From Camarhynchus parvulus (taxonomy: Eukaryota; Chordata; Aves; Passeriformes; Thraupidae): a stretch of DNA of 64,000 bases. The DNA is taken from contig NC_044600.1 in NCBI RefSeq assembly GCF_901933205.1, positions 1,550,001-1,614,000 on the forward strand. The letters are read 5' to 3'. Made by a program: the position numbers and the translations under genes. Each line of letters begins with the position of its first letter. The stretch's first letter is position 1. The notes under the pieces were generated by a model that was not told the origin of the DNA, searched no databases, and was given only the letters and a program-made list of their open reading frames with translations. Below, in pieces: positions 51,096-64,000 of the stretch.

Positions 51096-54000
51096 GTAAA
51101 ATCTCCCCATCTCAAAGCTGCTCCTTTCATGCCAGGCCACAGGAAAAATGTATTATCTAACTACTCCTTTAATTACAAAAGCCAGAAGACAAAATGCAGA
51201 CACAGTAAAAATAGATTATACCACAAATACCTATTTTTAAACAGCTTTGGGACTGTTTATGGAGCTCTCAGGACTCAGGTAACTTGCTGAGATTCAATTT
51301 GAATGGTGCCCATATTTATATTTAGAAATAAAAAGCAAACTTAAATCTACAATAGTGCCATGATAGCAAAACGAGTAAATTTATTATTGGTGACCTTGTT
51401 CAGCTCTTGCTATTACAGATGTGGGAATTTTGGAGCACTTGGATCTTGTGTGAGTCCCATTAGTGAACAGCACCTGACTGTAAGCAAAAATCCTCCACGA
51501 CACAACTGCACAGCAAACATGCCTGTAAATACTCAGCTCCTAAAACCTAAAACGTTTGAAAAGATAGAGAAGTTTAAAATACAAACTGATTTTTAAACTC
51601 AGGACTAAATTTTTTATAGCTCATAATGGACATTTCCGAGTTGATAACAGGTATTTAATGTTAAGGATCTGTTCCTCTGAAAGACATTTTGTTGAGCACA
51701 AACTCAGCGCACCTCCCACCTCCTTGCATTTGAACATTCATGACATTCTCACCAATTCACGGATGCAAGCATATCAAAACCCAGCTTATTTAGACAACTG
51801 TCACATCCAGAATGACTGACAACACTTTTGGGAAAGCAGATTTGCTTTGACTGAAGGCTTTTATTTGAATGTGGCTCAGGTAAATGAGGACTGTGCACCC
51901 AGAAACCCAAACTAACCCTCCAGATTTTATTTAATACAAGCAGTGCAAAGGTAAAATTAGTTTAGCAAGGTGTAGATAAGCAGAAGTGAGTCTTTAAGCA
52001 CAGTTTTATCTCCAAGCAGAAAACACAAAACTCCTAAAACAATAAACTTCTATTAGAATTCTGATGCAATGAAAAATATCCACGTACTTAAAAAAAACCA
52101 TATTTTAAATTAAAATGTCTGAATGCCACATGAAAATTACCAAAAATCATTAAAAAATAGGAACAATATTACCACAACTCCTTTTTCTCTTGCAAAGGTT
52201 AAACAAGGAGTGGAAGCCTTTCAGATGCTCCCACCAAAAACACAAACCAGATGCTGAGAGAACCAGGGAGGTTCTGGGTCTCCTTTTCATTCTCAAGGTG
52301 TGCTCTTAGCATGGAAATAATGACAGGGCAGCAACTGATCTGATTTTGATGCAGGAATTAAAAACAAATCCAAAATGTGTGCTGAGAGAGCAGAGGAAAT
52401 CCTCAAGAAACACACAGAGATCTAAAGCAGAACCTTCGTGCCTGTCCCTTGCAGCACTGCATCCCCAGCAGTGAGAGGCACAGGAAAAACTGCCCAGGGC
52501 ATCAGGGAGCCTGCCAGAGTTTGCATATATGGGAGAGGAGGGCACTGGTTATTAACATTCCTAAAAGAAATTAAATTCCGTGCCAAAAAAAAAACCTTAG
52601 AAACTTAATAAAAAGAGCCTTAGCAGAATAGTTAGCTCTGTGCAGAAATTTGCTTAAGCTAATTTAGAGAAAAAAATTATTCCTGAATTGGTCTTCTTTT
52701 AATAATTTCATAGCCCAGGGCCAGGAAAAAGGGCAGGGATTATTGTGCAGCAGCAGGGCTGGATGCAGATTTTAATGGCTCCCTGTGATAAATGCCACCT
52801 AAAACTGCTCTTTATAATCCCAATATTGGCAAACTTGCAAAATGCAAGGGTATTTTTGGAAGAGGAACCAACATTTCTAGAAGCTGATTTCTAATTATTA
52901 TTTTGTAGGCTCTCTAAGCAAAGCAATCCCCTGGAAGGACAATCTCTCTCCCTAAAATCTGTGGCTAGAAACAATGAAGTGGAGCACTGAGCTCAGGAGA
53001 CAGAACCTCACAATGGTTTTGCACACTGAGAAATCTACAGCAGAAGGAACAGAAAAGAGCAGAGTGAAATGTAAAACTAGAGGAGGGGGGCAGGAATTTA
53101 TTATTGTTACCTCCATGACCTCCTAACAAAACCATTTTTACTGGAAAAGTCTGGGGTTGTAATGCAACCCATTAAAGTGTAGCTTTTCATTTCCAGGCTT
53201 AGCAAACAAACATAATGCAGTGAAACATATTTGAAATGGGTTTTATTTTTCTGAACCTGTCTGTACATTTCACATTTTGATTTTTCCCCCTGCAGAAGTA
53301 CTGCAATGTTGAGCAGTCCCTCTCTTCCCTTCTGCACCTCTTACCCAGTCTGAATCTGACTGGGAATTCATTTAAAAGGAATTATTTTAAAGGCATGACC
53401 ATGTAAGCACAAATATTCTCCAAGGTACAGCTGCAACCCCTGTAAAAAAGGCAAACTGAAGAGGTGGAATGACACTCCTTGTTGTAAGCCTGTAGTAACT
53501 GCAGCTCCATTGTACAAATTAATTAATCCTTCCCAGGCCCAGCTCACCTAAAGCCACAGGGAACACACACAGGGGTTTTTTGGCTTGGTTTTTTTGGTGT
53601 TTTTTGGCAAAGTTGTGGGGTTTCAGCTAAACTGATCAAAAATCTAGAAGTGAAACTACAGTTTGTTCCCTCTGAGTTAAATTTCCTTCATGAAACCACT
53701 GGAAGCAAACACAACACGAGCTGAATTTGCACGATCTTCTGATTGCAGCCACTGTGAGGGTGTGAAACCTCTCTAGTTTTAATTTTCACCATGAGAAGAT
53801 GCAAACAGAATAAGCAAGTTTGGAAAAAGACAGATCTAGAGCACATACATGAGAACTGTACAAAAATGAACCTGCTGCAGTGCTGAGTGGTTTTGGGGGC
53901 ATTTCCTTCGGTTTTTTAGGGGTTTGGACAGGGTTTTTTGCCTTTCTGTAGGGGCCAACTGTTGCCAAGGAATTAGCAAAACTACAAACAGTAAACAAGC

Positions 54001-55801
54001 AGAAGTTGTTTTTTTCTCCTCGCTAAACTCCAACCACAACTGACACAGAAAAATGAGATCTGTGTCCAAACAGGCAGAAAACTTTTAATGGATTTTCCTC
54101 TCAGACCATAATGTGCAACCAAGACAAGTTCAAAACCAAAACTTTGCTGGACAATTCTAACTGTGGAAATAGCAACACCTTTATTAATTTTTCCCCATGA
54201 GTGTCCCAAACCCAAACTCCAGAGCAGTTCAGCTCTAACAATGCTCAGAAAACCCCTGCACTGTTTCCTGCCCACAAACAGAATTATTCCATTTGCCAAT
54301 CACAACCACACAACCCAGCAAGCCCAGAAATCCCCCAAGCTCTTCTTTCCAGGCCTTTTATTTCCTTTTTTTCCCCCTTCCACTGAACCAGAGGAGGCAC
54401 AGAATTAATTGTTTATCCCAATCTCACAGGATGGAGCTCTGCAGGACAGAGTGGCACCAAGGAGGGAACTGTCACTGCTCCTTTTTTGAAGGAGAGATGT
54501 GGAAGGTTGTAAATGGTAAATGGTTCCAGGATTTTCATGCTGTAGTTCACTGCTCAGAAATGTCACAGCCACATTTTGAGGCTCCTTTTGGTGTGTAGAC
54601 AAGTTACTCACAAAATGTCACGTACGTTTCTAAACCACATGAGGAAATTTACATGAACGTTTCAATGAGATATTTAACTGGTACTAACATTTATTGCATC
54701 CTAGTCTCAACTCTTAGCTACCCCTGAAAATTTTACTTTATGGCCTTTTCTCTTACAGAACACTTACATTTGGCCAGAGTTTGGAACTGGAGGACCCACT
54801 GCTTTTCTCACAGCAAGTTCCCCAAAGTCAATCAGCTCCTTCCATTTAAAAGCCAGGCCTCACTGGAATATCACCTGACTCAATGAAATTCCAAACACAG
54901 AAGTCAAAGTAACTACATAAAAAAGAAGATCAGCCAAAGAGATTTTTAATTAGCTCTGTCCCCTATTTTTGCTGAGGAATCCCTGGTTTTGCCCCAGGTT
55001 CAATCATCTTCTGTTTTCTCAGCTGCAGCAGATTTTGTGCATTCTCCTCGGGTCCCTGGGAAGCTTTGCTTTGTCACCACTTGGTGACAAATGTCTCCTC
55101 AAGGCACAATACAGGGAAACCATCTCTCAAAATGATACTTCTCAAGATAGGGGAAAAAACCAAACTTTGATCGAGGATTTCTTTCACATCTGATCTGAGA
55201 GCAGAAACAAGCCCTGAATTAAGAATGATCCTGGAAATGTAGCAGAATTGACTTCAGAGTATGAGCAAATCAAGTCACTTATTTGGGTTTTTTTCATAAG
55301 ATCTTGCATATGGCAAATTAAAAATAATTATGTGCTACCTTTGCTACTAAAGAGAGTAAAAGAATTTGCCTTTGCTCTTCTGTTCCTCTAAAAAAAAACC
55401 ATCAGCCAACATGAACCTAACCCCAGCTCACTGAGGATCAGGTGGATTAACATGGCTTATTTATGACCCTCTTTTGCCAAACATATCCAAACCAAGCTTT
55501 TGATTTTATGTCAAATAGCTTCAACTGTAGCTTTTTAAGACTGTATTTTTTACTAGAAGACGTGTTTGAAATGAAAAATTGCAAAACACAGTTACCATGA
55601 GCTTGGATGAAAAGTGAAAGCAGAGTAAATGCATTTCACAAAGTGTGTGCATCTGGAATATCATAAGCAGAGAAGTGAACGAAGGAAATGCTGTCACTGA
55701 TTCTCAAATTGTCTCAAAATCACCCTTGCAGGAAGAAGCAATTGCTCAGTAAAGTGGACAGAGTTGAGTCCAATACCATTGTCTTTCTCAGGAAAACGAA
55801 G

Positions 55802-55950
55802 CTATCTTAATGTATTTTTACTTTGAAGTAAATATGGATATTTATTTAAATATAATACACTACTATCTTAATGTATTTTTACTTTGAAGTAAATATAGAT
55901 ATTTATTTAAATATAATACACTACTATCTTAATGTATTTTTACTTTGAAG
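55802..55950. repeat. 61-bp tandem duplication, 2.4 copies
   Basis: ctatcttaatgtatttttac recurs at 55802, 55863 and 55924, an exact 61-bp period. The first two units differ at one position inside the unit (atatggata versus atatagata); the third stops after about 27 bp. It lies about 400 bp into the last DIAPH2 intron. Confidence 0.95.
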
Positions 55951-56226
55951 ACTCCAAATGCTGGAAGCTCCTACCAGAGCAGAACACACCCAAGAGCAGT
56001 GCTTGGAAATGATGACCAGCTGAACACTCAAATCTTATTTGTTGAGGAGCTAACACTCCTCATGGCACCACCTACAATGAATTAATTACACTTACAGCTG
56101 TAAGAATGAAGCACACTCAGTGCAGGGATGTTTAAATGCCATTTCAAACACCACAGGAGCCCTTGGAGCACACACAAGCTAGAGCCTGAGCTGCAGGTTA
56201 AAAATCTGTGATGTGCTGGGCTTTCA

Positions 56227-56960
<734 letters not shown>

Positions 56961-57150
56961 TTTCAGCAAGAAAGTTCCATCAGCACAACTGCAAGCAGAT
57001 TTAGAAGGAAACAGAAGTCCAGAGTCCCATTTCCATAATGCTGCCAAACAAGAGGCAGGCATACCTCAGAGCAACGCTGCTGGGCAGGGGACACTGTCTG
57101 CTGTGGGTGATGCCCACCAGGCAAAGGTGATGCCAACCCTTCTTTCAGCT
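56961..57150. repeat. Local tandem duplication, copy B (no LTR)
   Basis: Copy B is the uninterrupted version of copy A, about 85% identical by eye. It shows the pre-insertion layout: the two blocks that flank the LTR in copy A are adjacent here. Its counterpart of the exon acceptor reads ctgaaag instead of ttgcag on the minus strand, so the splice site is not preserved. Confidence 0.85.
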
Positions 57151-60100
57151 TGGAGATGTCACCCTGTGCATTACTGATGCCATCCTCAGCATGCAGATAG
57201 GCTGCTGAGTGATGGCTGCCTCACTGCTGGGATAGCTGGAGGCTTTTCTGAAGTGCAACCAGGTCAGTTTAATCAATGCATCCGATGGCACTGAGCAGCA
57301 GACAGTTCAATATCGCAGCACACAGAAAATATTTTATATGATGCCTCCCGACTTCATGACTCACTAGATCTTTGGAAAAATCATCTATACAATCAATAGC
57401 ATGGATGGTCTTCAGGTGACATAAGGAGAATGAAGAGGGGATAATCATGCAGTGGAAGTCAATAGTGTAACACTTCCTAACAACTGAATTTTACTTCTTC
57501 TCCATTTTTTATTTTGCTTTTTTCATATCCAAGCTCACTTGCAGCCCTTAAATTGCTGGACTTTATGGTGCATTATGGAAATCTGGGTGGAAAAATTACT
57601 TCTTTTTATATATTTGAGTCTTTACATTCCTTTGCATTTCAGTCTGTTAATAACAGTTGACAGCAGCATTCAGCAGCATGAGAAATAGAGGTCAAAGAAC
57701 TGAAAGGTTACAAAACTACTGATGAATGCCTCTCTCTGTTCCCACATCTGTGTTATACCCCAAAACTAAAATATAGGTTAGTCTCAGCAGGTAGGTGGAC
57801 ATTTCATCCACATCTCTCAGACTCCAAACTCATACAAATTTCCCCATCTGGGAAGATCATTGCTTTAAGCAAAAAAATTACATTATGGTAAAAACCTTCT
57901 GACTCACACCAGGTGTGGGAGGTTAGATGCACATTCAGGCTCCCAAATGCTCAAGTTTAAAAGCATTCTATTAATGAATAAACTGTTCTGTCCTTGTTCT
58001 CTGTTACATTCAGATTTATTAGACTCCATCCACACCTGATGTAAGAGCACACCTAGAACAGAGCCTGGTTCAAATTTCTACAAGCTGATCATTAGAATAA
58101 CTACTGGATACCTTTAAATTATACATCCACCTAAATGCAGCCATTCTGCACACACTACACAACACAGCCAGGGTAGGAGCAAAGGGAGCAGAGCAAGTGC
58201 AGGAACCAGCACAAGACTCTGAAATACCAGTTTTAATTACATTCCACCTAAAAGCCTTAAACAACTGAGCTCCTGCAAAACAAATAAGCAAATTAGCTTT
58301 TCTCAATTCCCACTCACATCCAAAGCCAGAATTTTCTCTAAACTGTACAGCATAATTGTTTTTCTTTGTGCTTCTTATCCTACCCATGCTTATTCATTGA
58401 TTTGCTGTTGGCTCTGTATTAAATTTACCTTCAAAATCAAAGGTCTGTGAATACACTTTGTCCAAATTAATACACATCAAGTTGGTCTGAAACACTTAAT
58501 GGCAGTGACTGCACACCCAGAACTAGTTAATATCTAGAATATTTAATGTGTAGAAAAATTACAATATTCTTCGATCTTCATTAAAAGTAAGAGTTGGCAG
58601 AGTTTATTAAAAAAGACAAAAACCCTTCAATACTTCATGAATGTTTATGCAGCCTTCCATTTTTTGCTGAGTGAGCTGCTCTACCTGCTAATTACTGCCA
58701 CTGCCAAAAGCCAGCCTGGCTTTGGGATGCCAGAATATACAACATGAAACACATTACTGAGGAAGCTGTAGGACAGAGTGATGAGATCTTTAACTCCTCA
58801 AAGTAAAATTCATGCAAGGTCTGATCTCAGCAGCGCATCTTAATCAAAGATTTCAGGTGGTTAAGTGGGAACTGGACAAAGAACTGCATTTTCAGGGAGC
58901 CCTGATTAAAACTGATAAGTAAAATTCAACAGAAATTTCAGTCTTTTCCTGCAGTTCTTGCTGCAGTTCTTCACACAGGACCTGCAACCTCCTCCGTTTG
59001 TCATTTCTATACCACCCACAGCAATTTATAGACACAAATAAAAAACAAAGACAGAAATTGCCAGAAGTTTGAAAACTAAAAACTTATTTCGAACATTTCT
59101 GTCAGCAGAAATAAAACACATAATTATTATTTGTCTTTTAGATGTCTTTCATTGTACACAAGGACAGGAGTTTCATCTGGAACAAGTAATTTTCTTCCTC
59201 ATTGTTTCTGCTCCAAGTTGGCCCCAAGCATTTAAAAAAGAGAGAATGTGTGGAGACATGCAAAAAAAAATTGGTAATTTCTTTGATTTGCCTTAGCAAA
59301 GGGCCAGATTCTCTCCAGGTGTTAAAGAGACTGCAAAAGGATTCTCAGTGATGATCTGAAGTGTTAAGATCCATTTGTTTGGATTTGGGTTTGACACCAA
59401 TTCTGTTCCCTCTCCTCTGGAGCCACAGAATCAGGTGTGTTTTTGGGCGTTTCAGAAATGCTCGTGCTCCTGCAGGGCCCAGGCCTTACACCAGTGCTGC
59501 TCAGCAGATTTGGGCCACTTTTAATGTAATAATAAAGACAAATAACTTTCTTCTTCCATAGAACAACATTATTGCTCCTTGCGCTGCTGAAGAGACCCGA
59601 CATACAGAAGCTTTGGAATAACTGAATTAATGTGTGTAACTTCACAGGCCAGCCAGGAGCTCTTCAACAGGGAATGCCCAAGAGCTCCAATCTGCAGAGG
59701 TGACCAAAGAAACAGCAACAAAACCCAGGATCCTGTGGTTCCAGGAGCAGTGGGGCACCAGCCTGATTACAGCATCGACAGGAGAGAAACCAGCACTGGA
59801 ACAGCCTTTGATGTAACCAGGGGTGCATTCCAACACACAGTGCCTCAGGCAGCACAATTCCTTCAGCCACTGGAAGGACGCAGGACCAGCTCCTCCTGTG
59901 CTCTGGGAGCTGGGCAGTGCCAGCAGAGCAAAGAGAAAAACCCAAAACCCTCCAGGGGCTGGGAGCTCTGAGTGCAGCCTGGCCCCAGGGCTGGCACTGC
60001 CAGCCCCCGAACCCAGCCTGGCCCCTGCTGGGCTTTGTCAGGCAGAAATACTGACCCAAAGGGTTCTGATGGAAGCTGAGGGGGATGTTTCAGCAGGTGC

Positions 60101-61610
60101 CAGCTGCTGGGATAACTGGGGGCTGCAGAATCTCCCCCAGAGCTCAGCCCGTGGTCCAGCTCCAGTGGATCTGCTTCCCTCAGCTCAGAGCCACAGCTGG
60201 GAAGGTGCTGCTGCTCCTGGGGGTACTGCTGCCCTCCCTTCTTAAACAGCAATCAGTGCCTTCAGTAATCAGTCTGCTCTGATTGCTACAGGACTTACCT
60301 GTACATATTTACAAACATATTGTGCTGGCACGTTTTTATTTTCTGGTATTTTCCAAACGCGCTTGCAAAATATCTTGTACTCGTTATTATAAATATACAG
60401 ACTGCAAACTGATCTAAGTTAATAAGAAGTGTAGATATTGCACAGCCATTTGGGCAAAGGTTTACAGGAATTTTACAGGAATTTTTTCATAAATTTAGGT
60501 CCTTACTGAAAGAGTCCAGTCAAATATCTCATTAGGTAACACATGCTGCCTCCTGCTGCTCCAAAGGGTTTTAAAATTGTGCTGCTATTCACATCTTGCA
60601 CTATCCTGTTTTGCTTTGAACTTTTATGCACTTTTCAAAGTCTAATGGGTGTCCTGTAGAAACTTTTAAACAAGACTTTTTATTCATAACCAGCACCAGA
60701 ATTTTTAATTGCAATATATTCACTTAAAAAGGTCAGCTCTCAATGTCTTTGGGAAAGCGTGTTTTTGTGTTCTCCCCATATATTTGCATTTTATTCATTT
60801 GCTAAATTCATTTTGCATGCATAATAAATATCTCCAGGAAGCAGTCCTGCTCTGCAGCTTGCAGCAGAGTGGTGTCTCGTGCCTCTTATTTACTTTTTAA
60901 TTAGAGGAGAACAAGTTAGGACAGTGTGACTGAGAAGTGAACCCCCAGCTCATGTCAGTTTACAAAACAAGGCAAAGCCTTGCTTACACACCAATTAAGA
61001 ATATTGTTGATGATAACCTGACCTCAGGCTTAAATAAATTAATAGAAGAAGAAGAAAAAAAAACCTGCTTTTTTGTACAGGCAGGCTATTGAAAACAATG
61101 TTTGAAATGCACATTTTTTAATTTTTTGGGAGAAAATGTCCCAATGGTCAAGGTCTGCTGTGGCCACACTGAGATGCCCCCACACAGCCCCTGGAGCCTC
61201 GTCCTGCAAGGACCACACCTCAAACAGGCTGCAATGTGAATTATCTGGAGAAATGGGAAGGGATTGCCTCTGTGTGGGAAAGAAAAGATTGTGCAGCTCA
61301 CCAAAAAAAAACCTCACCCCAACAAATCCCATGTGATAGCTCAGTAATTACACCTGTAAATAAAGTTCTGTGCAGTTCCAAGGCTGCATTTAAGGTACAG
61401 TACTGAGGCACTTTTAATTTCTGTGATGAGCAGATATGTAAGGCAGAACAAATTGTCAATGCTCTTACCATTGTTAATAATTTCCTTTTAAAAGTTCCTT
61501 ACTATTGAACAACTCTAACATCTTAGGGAAAAAAGGAGTTTTGGGAACACATTTTGAGGAGAGTTCTTACACGTTCCTGATGACTTTTTACTTTCTTTTT
61601 TTTAATACTG
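57150..61610. other. Intronic DNA with a GC-rich patch at 59640-60250
   Basis: The patch holds overlapping open frames of up to 140 codons on both strands. It has few CpGs and no recognisable protein. The remainder is AT-rich. Confidence 0.5.
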
Positions 61611-61614
61611 ATGA

Positions 61615-61770
61615 TGGATTTGACTGGGATAGATTTAATTTTCCTCACAGCAGCTGGTGGGGGCTGTGTTTTGGAATTGGAAGCTGTTGATAATTCAGGG
61701 GTTTTTTTCTTATCACTGAGCAGCCCTTACACTGAGCTAAGGGTGATTCTGCTCCCCATCCCACCCTGAT
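61615..61770 (+). mobile_element. Avian ERV LTR 5' fragment
   Basis: The segment ctgggatagatttaattttc followed by cagcagctggtgggggctgtg, gttgataa and actgagcagcccttacact follows the start of a widespread avian LTR (ctgggatagagttaattttc...). It is diverged and lacks its outer end and 3' half. Recognised from memory of the family. Confidence 0.65.
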
Positions 61771-64000
61771 TCCTGAACCAGCCTTAAAGTAAGGCTGAGC
61801 AATAATTATTTCTGAAATGCTTTTTAACATTGTAAATTCTACAAAATATCAACTGTTTTACAGCAGTTACATCGAGATAAACAAAATTAAGGCTACTTTC
61901 AACATTAATAACAGTACCTACTTTTTGAAACACAAATAATTTCTCTAAGGAAAAGCTGAATTTGCATAGAAAACTCCCTGAAGTTACTACTTGTTACTGC
62001 TCAGTAAACAGTCCCCAAGAAACCTACTTTTAAGAGAAAAGAATCCCATTTCTCTTTCTTCCCTGCAATTATCCCAATCACAGATTTGTCAGTCTAATAA
62101 TTTTTCCCCCCAATAAACTAAATCAGAAAGTACCATATGGGCCATCTTCATTATCAAAACCAAAATTTTCCAGAGCAGAACATTTAAAGGTGAGATTAAA
62201 TTTCAAGCTGTAATTTCTTTCTAACTTCCTGCCCATGCTCACATCCATTTGAATTTCTCCTCAGCTGTTTCTGACCCATTTAGCAGCAGTTCAGTAACTC
62301 TGACACTCCCCCCATTCTCCAGACCCCTTTAAACTCTGCACAAACAGCTCTTACAAAGTTTTTTAGCAATTCCTGCAGAACTGCTTTGAAGAGGAAAACT
62401 CAAACCTGTAGATGCTCGCCTTGAAGCATAATGCAAAGCTCAGTCTGGTTTTTGTTCTGTGAATACCAGGTTTCAGGAGGTGTGCAGCATATTCAAACAG
62501 ACCATCAATGTCAATATGAAAAATAATGACTTCCCAAAGGAATTTCAACATTTGCCTCATTGACATCCAGCACCACAAACTAATAATCTTTAAAATGTAA
62601 ATAAGAGCCAAGATTTACCACTTCAGGTACCCCAGCCAATCACCAGCAAATAGAGAAATCCAAAAAGACATTTACAAAATAACATGTAACTCGTAATAAG
62701 CTTAGTATGGATTTCTGTTTATGCTAAAGGACGTGGAAGGAAGACAAACCAACCACAAAAGCACAGAATCATCAGAAAACTGCAGCAAAAGCAAGCCCTG
62801 GAATGATATCCTGCCCCAGTGAAATCAAACACCAGCTCAAGGAAACAGAACACAACAGTCTGAATGAAAACCCCATGAAATCTTCTAAGGGGGCACTTGG
62901 AAAGGGAAAGCAGGAATATCCATCAACCTCCAGCACAGAACTGCACTGGCATTACCTTCATTGGCATTAGGGAGAATGGTAATATGGCTTCAAAACAATT
63001 AATTCAGCCCTAATTGGGACTGAGAAAGCTCATTCTATCTTTTATCCGAATGCTGGTAGTTAAAAGGTGATTTTAATTGCCATGGCAATCAGATATAATG
63101 AAGAGCAAAACTGTTTCTGATTAAATAACATTTGCATCAGAATTGCAGCCAGACACTCTGCAGCTCCCAGGAAGCTGAATTCTCCAATTCTGCTCTCTCT
63201 CTCCAGGCATGCACACAGAGGCAATGCTGCAGGAATTCTGCAGATGTTGAATCAGATGGGAGTCATGAAAGGCTTCTCCTCCCAATTCATCTCCCATAAG
63301 GAGAAGGAATTGTTCATGATTTGAGCTGCCAAACTCCAGATCTGCAGGTGTGTGCATAAGGCACAAATATTTCTGTGCCTCCAAACCTCACCTGGAAACC
63401 TGGGCTTTTCAGGTGCTAACCATCTTGGTAACTTTTTGAAATATTCATTTTTATGGGCTTTTTTTTAGTTTTTTGCATAAATCTTTAAATATTTTGGAAT
63501 GTTCAGCAGGTTTTTTTATCAGTTTACATGTAGTGTTTATGTGGCAGCTCAGTTACACAAAGCACAAACCACCAAACTGAGTAAAGTGGTCTTCAAAACA
63601 CTGCCAAAGTCTGAGTTACTTCATCACTAGGAAATATTTAGAACAATTCTTGATTCTGGCCACACTGTGCTTTTCTACAGTTACACCAGGAAACAGATAT
63701 TAATTTTCAGTTAATTAATTATCATTAACCTAATCTGTGACCACACAAAAAGTGGTCACTGAATAGTCAGAAAACAGGAAAAAAATCATTTTTATAGAAC
63801 TGCACAAGAAGCTGTCAAAAAGAGAAGCCAATTGCTGTGACTTCAAAGGCTACAGCTCTGAGTCAAATTTGACTCTGGGAGATGCAGAGCAAGAGCTGAG
63901 AGAGGGTGAGGTTAAAATGAGCCTTTGGGTGAAAATCACCTTGTCCAAGTGACAGCTTGAGAGGACATCTGCCTCCTTCCTCTAAGCCTGCTGTGTCACA
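61770..64000. other. Intronic unique DNA to the window edge
   Basis: No exon, RNA gene or named repeat was recognised on either strand. Confidence 0.5.

Larger units (their letters stand above)
48270..55800. other. Intronic unique DNA, nothing recognised except one CR1 end
   Basis: AT-rich, with short simple repeats and the CR1 3' end at 51008-51095. Confidence 0.5.

Noticed and set aside
59640..60252. GC-rich patch with frames of 129-140 codons
   Set aside because: Frames overlap on both strands, the composition is simply Pro/Ala/Ser/Gly-rich, and no known protein is recognised.

Overview
This window is vertebrate nuclear DNA, almost certainly from a bird and probably a songbird. It is AT-rich and CpG-poor, with no operons or bacterial-type genes. 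Its recognisable interspersed repeats are avian: CR1 LINE 3' ends and several LTR families of the kind common in passerine genomes. Family names are recognised from memory, not by database search.

The window covers the 3' end of one very large gene on the minus strand, which I identify as DIAPH2 (diaphanous-related formin 2, mDia3). Two coding exons are visible. The exon at 56361-56456 encodes the C-terminal autoregulatory DAD (core MDSLLEAL followed by RRKR). The exon at 10280-10344 encodes the last ~20 residues (ending ERSRSRHNGAIAAV) and the stop codon. Their reading phases match across the junction (G|AT gives Asp), so they splice together over an intron of about 46 kb. Human DIAPH2 lies on Xq; from general synteny knowledge the bird copy should lie on chicken chr4p / zebra finch chr4A (inference).

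Layout, left to right: 1-5880 is probable downstream flank without a gene. About 5900-10279 is the 3' UTR or its candidate extent (poly(A) signals on the minus strand at 9847-9868 and 5923-5928). 10280-10344 is the last coding exon. 10345-56360 is the last intron, carrying four CR1 pieces, several LTR pieces, minisatellites at 12.0, 31.0 and 33.4 kb and a 61-bp tandem duplication near 55.8 kb. 56361-56456 is the DAD exon. 56457-64000 is the next intron upstream in the transcript; I find no further exon in it.

The most notable structure is at 56.46-57.15 kb. A ~180-bp segment next to the DAD exon's 3' splice site is tandemly duplicated. One copy carries a young-looking 290-bp ERVK-like solo LTR with intact TGT...ACA ends and a perfect 6-bp target-site duplication (CAAGAG). 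The LTR lies in the same sense as DIAPH2, only 71 bp upstream of the DAD exon, and carries a TATA box and an AATAAA in that sense. No new multi-gene system was found.
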